Assembly (NCBI GenBank): GCA_030062745.1
Contig: CP099841.1
Coordinates: 32,356,368 to 32,420,367, forward strand
Length of the DNA stretch: 64,000 nucleotides
Source of the DNA: Capitulum mitella
Taxonomy: Eukaryota > Arthropoda > Thecostraca > Pollicipedomorpha > Pollicipedidae
Direction: 5' to 3'
The notes beneath the pieces are model-generated. The model was not told the origin of the DNA, did no database searches, and worked only from the letters and a program-made list of their open reading frames with translations. Position numbers and translations under genes: made by a program. Positions 57,601 to 64,000 of the stretch are shown here, one piece after another. How positions within the stretch are numbered: the first letter of the stretch is position 1; the number at the start of each line of letters is the position of its first letter.

Positions 57601-60600
57601 AATTTTATTTCGCAGTGAGCTTGAGAGTTTCTTATCCAAACCTGATGACACAGTTACACGTCAGCTAATCAGCTAATCAGCGTAACATGGGTAGCGTGGC
57701 AGTAAACAAGTAATCCATAATCGCCCCAGACCATGGCCATGTTTCAAGTCAAATAATAAAGTACTGAAGAACTCTGCAACTCAGCCACGATTTGCGACAC
57801 TCAATTTGTTGATAAATCGATTCACTGGGCACATTACATAGCATTTCGGTTCTGGTTTCTATTAACGCGGGGTTTCAATCGTTTCTCTTCTTGTTCAAGG
57901 TATTCAAAAGAGTCGATCAAAGTCAAAGGTAGGGACTCCTGAGCCGATTCGGGACCGATTCAAAACGATTCAACAGTCTGCACGGACGGCGTCCCAAACG
58001 ACTCGGGACTACCGGATGTTGGATCTAAATTTCGTGTACTGCTTAGCCGATACCAGATGACTCCTGCAGTTTATTCAGTTCAACATATTTCGTTCATGCA
58101 AGCAAATCTGGCCTGGCATATCCTTTTAAACATTTGATTACGCCGGCAAAATACGCCAAACTGTCTATTTAAGGAATCCCCTAAACGCACAGAGGATTAA
58201 ACTGGTTACACGTAATATCCTTAGCCATATGGAGCTTTCTTTCCCGGAGCAGTCGTTCAGGACACATTTTTACTACTGACTTACATATTTGTCGCCCAAA
58301 AAGTCATACAGATCAGGATCGCGACTCAGGCCCAGACAAAGGGTGGATGCTATTCCTGAACTTCCACAACAGACGTGAAGCCCCATTTGTATCACTGAAC
58401 TTGGACCGGTTTGGCAAGTCTGGATGCTCTTTCCCATCCCCACTTCCCTGCCCAGCAAGTCACCGGTGTGCATCACTGGGCTTCAACCCGTGCTAGGCCA
58501 GAAGAAACAGTTCCAACAGTGAGTGAGCCCAAAGTGCAAAACAGGAAATAGCTTTTGGCCAGGTAGCGCAACCAGCCGGGCGGTGTTCTAGACACCTCCT
58601 ACCGCACGGCCCGCAGCTGTTCGCCGGCCGTCTGGCCAAGCTCGGCAGCCGCTGCGGCCGGCGCGGGCGTCACGGACTCTCGTGACGGGCGGCTTTCTCT
58701 GAACGGCCGGCTGGATACCTTTTGCCTGTTCGCGGCGCGGTCAATTTCCCGCCGGACACGAGGCGCGGGACAGGTCCGTTTCGCGCACTTGGTCAGCCAG
58801 GGGCCAGTGGCGGTCGGCAGGCGTCGCTGTCACGCAGGGCGGCGGCAGACGGCCGCCGGGCAGCGCACGGGCCGCGAGAGCGGCGGGGTTCCGCCGTACC
58901 TTGGGAAGATCCAGGTCGGGGGCTGAGCGAGTGCTGCATCTGCGGCGAGGGCTGCATCATGCCGCCGCCGCCGCCCCCGCCGCCGCCGCCGCCGTCCGAA
59001 CTGGCGCCGTACGGACTGTTGACTGCCACGCTGCTGCTGCCGCCGCCGGTCGCGCTGCCGCCGCCGGCGCCGCCGCCGCCACCGCCGCCGCCGCCCAGCT
59101 GGTAGCCGCCCAGGGAGAGGCCGACCTGCCGGGAGAAGGGAGCGGGGTTAGGCCGTCCCGTCTCGGAGACGGCAGTGCTCGCGGGCCGGCAGAGGGGCTG
59201 CCGCGCATCGGACCGCGTGCGCCGCAGACTGATGTCAGACCGCGGCGGACCGGTCCGACCGTGCCGCAGACAGACGTCTGGCCGCCGGACGTCCCCGTCT
59301 GCCGGTCTGACGGGACCTGGCGACGCCCGAAGCGCGCTGCCGTTTACATTGAGCGTCCACGTGCGCGGCCGGCGGTAAACACCGCCCACGGACGCTGCAG
59401 GCATCGGCAGACGGGGCGGCACAGTCCGCGGCTCGCCCGCCCTGGCAGCACGCCGCCGCACGCCGGGGCTGTCTGGGAAAGGGCCCGCCTTCGCCGGCAA
59501 AACCGGCGCCTTCCGCCGGACGGGCCGCCAGCCCTGAAGGAACCGGTCGATTTTTCTCCGCGTGCCACGGCCAGACCGCAGGCAGCCCAGCGCTTTGAAC
59601 GCCGTGCCCGCGATAATCCGATGATTCCACGGTGTGCTGCGATAGCGGCCGCGGCCGAGACACGCTCCCGACGCTGGGTTTGGCCCCCGTCAGCCCCCCT
59701 CACCCCCACCCACTCCCGCATGGCCCGGCCGGACGGGGGCGACCTCCACGTCCAGCCGGCGCCCTGCAGGCGTCTGGCCGGCCGGCCCGCCACGGAGCCG
59801 CCGTCCGGCCGCCAAGGTCGCGACAATAGGCCGTCCGCGCGCCGCCAAGACCGGGGCGCATCTGCAGCCGGCGGCCGCACGGCGGCGGCGCTGTCCGCCC
59901 TCCGGGACCCGGCCGGGACCTTGGACCGATCTGTGTCCGGCCGGTGACCGGCCGCCAGCCTGCACGTCTTGCGGCGATCGGAGCTCTCCGGCCGGGCCGG
60001 GTCGGCCGCCGTGTCCGTCGTCCGGCCCGGCGACTCTGCTGCGTTCGCACCACGGGCTGTGCGGAGGTTTAACAAGCTCTGGCGGCTTTCAGACCGACTT
60101 GCGATAAGCGTACAGGAGTGCGAACCTTTCACCACTCACTGTGTCACCTCCATGATGATTGTGATGACCAATGACTGCTCGCATTGATTCGCAATGGATC
60201 GAAGAAAGTGAAACACTGGTTTTACGGTTAGGCCGTGTTGGCTGAAAAAAGAACATTAAATCCTAACTCCAGCTCGGACGTAGGGCACCGTATGAAAGGC
60301 CGACGGCGAGGGCGCGCGCCACTCGCACGGGCGGCGCCTGGAAGCCAATCGCGTGCCCGCCATTCGTCAGTGCCCGGCGCCGTCCGAGTATGGGCGTTGC
60401 AGCCTTCCCGACGACCGTCAACAATCCGCACGGACGGACAGCTGCAGCCGCCGGCGACGACGGCGAGGAACGAGTGGCGAGCGACATACCCGGCTAATGA
60501 TGCTTTCGCGATACCAGTTCGGTCGCGGATTTGCTGTGGGATAACGAGGAAACTTGGCATGCCGCACACAAAAATGGCCGGCGGACGTTCCGCTCAGGTC

Positions 60601-61838
60601 GCTTCGTGCTGAAATCTGGTTTGGCGGCGAAGCCGTGGCGCCCACGTGTTTTGTGTTACGAGCGGTCACGGTTCCGTGCAGAAGACACTGAGTTCCAGCA
60701 GCAGCAATGCAAACGCTCCAGTTTCTAATCAGCAGCGCCGTCGCCGTCAGCAATGCCAGCACCTCAGCTCCTGGCAACCAACTGCTGGCTTGACGCCGGG
60801 TAACGGTGATGCCAACTATGTCGACAGGGCTGCAGGGCTTGGCACACTACTGTCCATGCAGAGCTGGGGGCCCCAGCGCCAGTCCCGAGCTAGGGGCCGC
60901 CGACTCGGGCGCCGGACGAAGGCCCGGCGGTCAGAAGGGATCGACCCGGTGTAACCGGCTGGCAGGGCGCGTCGGGCTAACGATTTTGTCCCGTCGCCGG
61001 CGGCAGGGGCCCGCGGTGCCGGCGCCGGGCCGGCGGCTGGCGCGGTGACTGCGGTCCCTGCGGGCCGCGCGGCCAGCGCCGTCCTGCGGCGTCCGTGCGG
61101 TCGCGGTAGACACGCAGACGGTGCAGACACGGCCAGCTCGAGGCCGGCCGAACTGCGCCCTCCGGCGGGCTCAGGCTCGCTTCGTGTCAGGGCAAGGCGG
61201 AGAGTTCTCCCCACCGGACTGGCCGAAACGATGGTCTCAGCGCTCGCGGAAGCCACTGCCCTTGTTCGCAGAAGCGAACCTCTCTGCAAGTGTCGCTCAC
61301 AGCAAGTATTCCAGCGCCTGCTCCCCCCCGTCAGGCGTTCGGGTCGTTCTAAGCGTCAGAAGCCTGTGTGCCGTTTCATGACAATCGGAAGAGTGCATTG
61401 CCAGAAAAGTGGAAATGTCCCGAAAGCACCCGGGTAGAGGAGCACGCTAAACAAAGATATCACGAAGCTCATCCGTAATCTCTGTCAAAAACCAGTGCCG
61501 CCTTCAAATTACTTCCAGATATCTCTCAGATCAACACATGATAAACACATGATACACGCATCAACAGATTATACTCCGCAGCTGCACGATACACTTGGGT
61601 TGCACGATTATTGACGCTAATAAACAGTCGGAGAACTTCAAAGGACATCCGTCTGGCGACCAGAACGTCGCCGCGCACTGACCCTGTTGCCGTTGAGCTG
61701 GCTGCTCCGCTGCATGAGCACCTGATACTCCTCCTCGATCTTGCTGTACTTGGGCTCGGCGCGCGGCGCGAGGAAGTCCTCCGGCTCGGGACTCTCGGGA
61801 CTCAGACCGCCGTTCTTGTGCTCCTTCTTGTTGAGCGC
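54493..61838 (-). CDS. Mef2: Myocyte enhancer factor 2 (MEF2), 3' six exons, 5' end outside the window
   Basis: MEF2 is a nuclear MADS-box transcription factor that drives muscle differentiation. Exons on the minus strand: 61838-61683, 59125-58900, 57025-56895, 56446-56193, 55430-55249, 54629-54493; phases agree and give 361 aa. Diagnostic blocks in order, matching the Drosophila Mef2 layout: ALNKKEHKNGG, SPESPEPEDF, EPKYSKIEEEYQVLMQR; SPQMQHSLSPRPGSS; DMSNGYPNSTSPLPGSTSP; FGGQEF...LNSLHPWN; IKSEPVSPPRDGH and RPSSTGHLSPGH; and the C terminus HKRPRMSDPWAT. The MADS and MEF2 domains (about the first 90 residues) are not in the window and must lie beyond 64000. Glycine runs interrupt the transactivation region. 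The K-S-E-P-x-S-P context is the sumoylation/phosphorylation switch known in the family. Confidence 0.95.
55249..55430 (-). CDS. Mef2: MEF2 exon with KSEPVSPPRD motif
   Basis: VPHVSVSSSSPPPHGGSPSP, MIKSEPVSPPRDGH, RPSSTGHLSPGHMTAQ. Acceptor CCGTTTCAG, donor GTCAGT. Confidence 0.94.
56193..56446 (-). CDS. Mef2: MEF2 exon with long glycine run
   Basis: Begins MPRGS, about 20 Gly with one Ser, then GMSSAPGLPPGLSYPSSFGG and DIQLSNLNSLHPWNPS, ending GGHPAMHH plus two bases. Acceptor GTCTTCCAG, donor GTGAGG. Confidence 0.9.
56895..57025 (-). CDS. Mef2: MEF2 exon with MSNGYP block
   Basis: LLDMSNGYPNSTSPLPGSTS and KPQHSPSGAQAT; acceptor GCCCGCAG, donor GTGAGC. Confidence 0.93.
57026..58899 (-). 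other. MEF2 intron (1.9 kb)
   Basis: AT-richer than its neighbours; GACT(T)AGTGACTCAGCTGGTCAAACACGGGTAT occurs twice (57270-57305, 57370-57400). The exon equivalent to the insect GGMSLIIYPSG block was looked for and not found. Confidence 0.55.
58900..59125 (-). CDS. Mef2: MEF2 exon with glycine runs
   Basis: Starts VGLSLGGYQLG, two Gly runs encoded by (GGC)n, then SPYGASSDG and MMQPSPQMQHSLSPRPGSSQ. Acceptor CTTCTCCCGGCAG, donor GTACGG. Confidence 0.9.
59126..61682 (-). other. MEF2 intron (2.6 kb), GC-rich
   Basis: High CpG content; long open frames on both strands have no family resemblance. No exon recognised. Confidence 0.6.
61683..61838 (-). CDS. Mef2: MEF2 exon following the MADS/MEF2 domain
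   Basis: 52 codons, ALNKKEHKNGGLSPESPE through QLNGNR. Acceptor CTGCCGGCAG, donor GTCAGT. Confidence 0.92.
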
Positions 61839-64000
61839 CTGCCGGCAGCGACGGTGAGTTGTTGAGCGCGACCGCGCCGTAGCCGGACTCGCGAACGCCG
61901 CCCTTCCGTCCAGCCCACAGACAGGACTGTCCCTGACGTTCACAAAGATCACTGCCGTGCGGAGGACAAAGACCTTGAAAGCACCCACTGGCACCGTTTC
62001 TCGTCACTTCAAACGACTTGTGATTTGAAGTGCCCTTAACAGTCCACGTGTTCCAAACAGTGGCACCCGCTCAACCGTCAGTGAGAGAGACAACTGCGCT
62101 CAGACAGCGGGGGACAGATGGCGGGAACCGCACACACGCACGGAAAACGTATCAAGCACACAAGCCACGCGATCTTGGTACCAATAAATGGCTGCCAGCG
62201 TCCCCAAATCTCGTCCAACTGTTGACAGCTGGCCCAAAATGTGTTCTTAACCAGCGGCGCAATTCTGCCTTTAGAACGTGGCGTTCCCCTCGAAAACCCC
62301 GCCGCTTATAGAGGGCTCGCCGACCTCCGAAATAGCCGGTGGCCGCAAACATCCGTGACCGCGTGGTAGCAACAGATTACGTAACGGACCGTTTGTCAGG
62401 CACGCGTCGGGCCTTGTTCACGGGCACCGGCGTTATCTGGTAGTACCGACAACGGCAGCGGCTGGTCCTGACCAGCACGTGCCACGGCACAGACCGGCAC
62501 GTGCCGCGGCAGGGGCCAGTCCCGGCCGGCACGTGCCGCAGCGACCGGTCTGAGGCGCCCTGGACCAGGCCGTGGCGGGCCGAATCTCCCTTACACCGGC
62601 GGCCGCCTGTGAAGCCGCGACGGTCGCTGGTTGCCCGACCGGTCGCCGGCGGCCGCAGCCCTGAGCGGCCGTACCGCACGCTCGTCGAGCCGCACGTCGC
62701 CTCGCGCGGCCGCGCCAGCGCCGGGCTCGCAACGGGCGTGGATCCGACGGACGCGGGCCCTACGGCGGCCGGCCGCGCGGCTGCCGCAGGGCGTCGCGCG
62801 CCGCGGCAGAGCGGTCTCCGAGCGGCTCCCAGTTCACGGACGGCCGAGGCAGCGGGCCCGGCTGTCGTCCGGCCACCCATGGCCGTTGCCAAACAAACAG
62901 AGACGCGGAAAGCCGTTGCCAGTCGCCGGCGACTGGGACAACGCTGACTGAATTGAGGCGCTGCAGACAAGGGTGATGAGAGGAGTTCGGGAGTCGGTCC
63001 GTCCAGGTGTCGGCCGGGCAGTTCGACTGTGAGACTCACGACTGCCGAATTACAGGAGCCAGTGTTTAACTACAATGGCGTAATTATGTAACACTGTTTG
63101 ATAGCATTCACGAGCATATGTCGTTCTCAACCGGTCGAAGGCGACCTTTTTGACCCGAGTTGAGTTCGCCCCGGACAGCTGACAAGCAGTCATCGATGGC
63201 GACGAGGTGGCCCGGGGAGGCTGGTGAATATCCCGCTCATCGTTTCCCGAATAAGCTCACGTCCACCCGACTGCGACGCAGATACGGATCTGCGTCTTTG
63301 CCAGCGCCGCCAGCGAATCACGAGCACGCGGCTACGTCAAGGTCCTGTCTCAATATGGGCCTGGTATCCGGCGGGCGACCGCAGCCGGCTCAGGACACGG
63401 TGCACTTAGCGCGTTGCAGGGACAGCGCCTCGGTGCATCCGACCGCCGGACCCTCCCCCCCCCCCACACTGCACGCCTGACAACACTACCACCAGTCAGA
63501 CGGGGGGGGGGGCAGGACTGCGCCATGGAGATATCCGTGCAAAGATGGCTGGATAGATCCCGGCGGAGGCTAGGAACGAGCACATGCCGCGCCATGACCA
63601 TCACCACACGTCTTTCCTGGCTAATCTCGACCACACGTTCGGTGACCGTTTGGTGTAACGTTTCACAATCTTTGAGCAAACAGAAACTTTCCCCATAACG
63701 CCCATCATTCAATGGATGACCACCATAATCCGTTTCCAGGGCGATGCCGCGTAGCGGGACATCTCAGCCTCTTCGAAGCGGGGGGAGGGGGAGACTAGAT
63801 TTGTCCCTGACCGTTACTGTGGGGTTTCTGCCGGACATCCGTGTCTCCCGTCCCTTTCCTCAAGCTAAGGCCGACATCGACTAGCTCGACAAAGGTGTCC
63901 CGAGGCTTCACGGCTGCGTGCTCGGGGAGGCAGTCTGAGGCCCGCGCAGCGCCCGCGGCACCAAGACACTGTCGCAGCGCCGGCAGCACCAGGAGACTGA
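61839..64000 (-). other. MEF2 upstream intron, reaching the window edge
   Basis: No MADS-box coding sequence found. A GC-rich block (62430-62950) carries three GGCACGTGCC-like palindromes. Confidence 0.6.
62476..62535. promoter_or_regulatory. Cluster of three CACGTG E-boxes in MEF2 intron
   Basis: CACGTG at 62476-62481, 62498-62503 and 62530-62535, each within a (G)GCACGTGCC context, spaced 22 and 32 bp. Could bind bHLH-type factors; it could equally be a small GC-rich tandem repeat. Confidence 0.4.

Noticed and set aside
58901-59947. 348-codon plus-strand open frame
   Set aside because: It is the complement of the MEF2 glycine exon (CCG runs) and adjoining GC-rich intron; no splice or family support.
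62377-63039. Long minus-strand open frame of 220 codons
   Set aside because: Lies in a GC-rich MEF2 intron, Arg/Ala/Pro-rich composition without domain resemblance, and overlapping frames on the other strand are equally long.

Overview
This is a 64 kb piece of an arthropod nuclear genome, most likely a crustacean. The evidence is spliced genes with GT-AG introns, interstitial (TTAGG)n repeats (the arthropod telomere unit), a chitin-binding cuticle-protein gene, very GC-rich coding exons in a much more AT-rich, transposon- and microsatellite-filled background, and protein sequences closest to known arthropod/animal orthologues. The species cannot be determined from the sequence alone.

Four protein genes can be reconstructed. 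(1) MCM6, plus strand, 15 exons from 12205 to 25674, is complete (about 859 aa), with two E2F-like sites just upstream. (2) An Artemis/SNM1C nuclease gene (DCLRE1C-like), plus strand, 29548-30816, is uninterrupted across its whole coding region but appears to have a 5'UTR intron. (3) A cuticle protein with an RR (chitin-binding 4) domain, plus strand, 5 coding exons from 35632 to 43671, has a textbook TATA + Inr core promoter. (4) The 3' two thirds of MEF2, minus strand, six exons between 61838 and 54493; its MADS-box exons lie beyond the right edge. A fifth, broken, coding relic of an uncharacterised multicopy invertebrate family lies on the minus strand at about 45960-48300.

The first 12 kb is a nest of mobile elements: a 2.7 kb foldback element bounded by TTAA (462-3163), a hAT element with perfect 12-bp inverted ends and a perfect 8-bp target duplication (3976-7655) carrying a broken transposase N-terminus, two related 1.2 kb TTAA/CCCTA-ended (piggyBac-like) elements (8154-9376, about 9536-10750), and a 0.5 kb foldback abutting the second (10747-11273). 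Intron 1 of MCM6 holds a 358-bp hairpin element with 9-bp target duplications and telomeric repeats in its loop. Downstream of MEF2 is an LTR-like segment with a 71-bp leader repeat.

Two intron-like blocks contain no CpG dinucleotide at all (14482-16436 in MCM6 intron 1 and 28168-29437 just before Artemis), while their surroundings are CpG-rich. This pattern fits germline methylation of the 5' part of constitutively expressed genes. MCM6 (replicative helicase) and Artemis (end-processing nuclease) are housekeeping DNA-maintenance genes; the cuticle gene and MEF2 are tissue-specific and show no such depletion.
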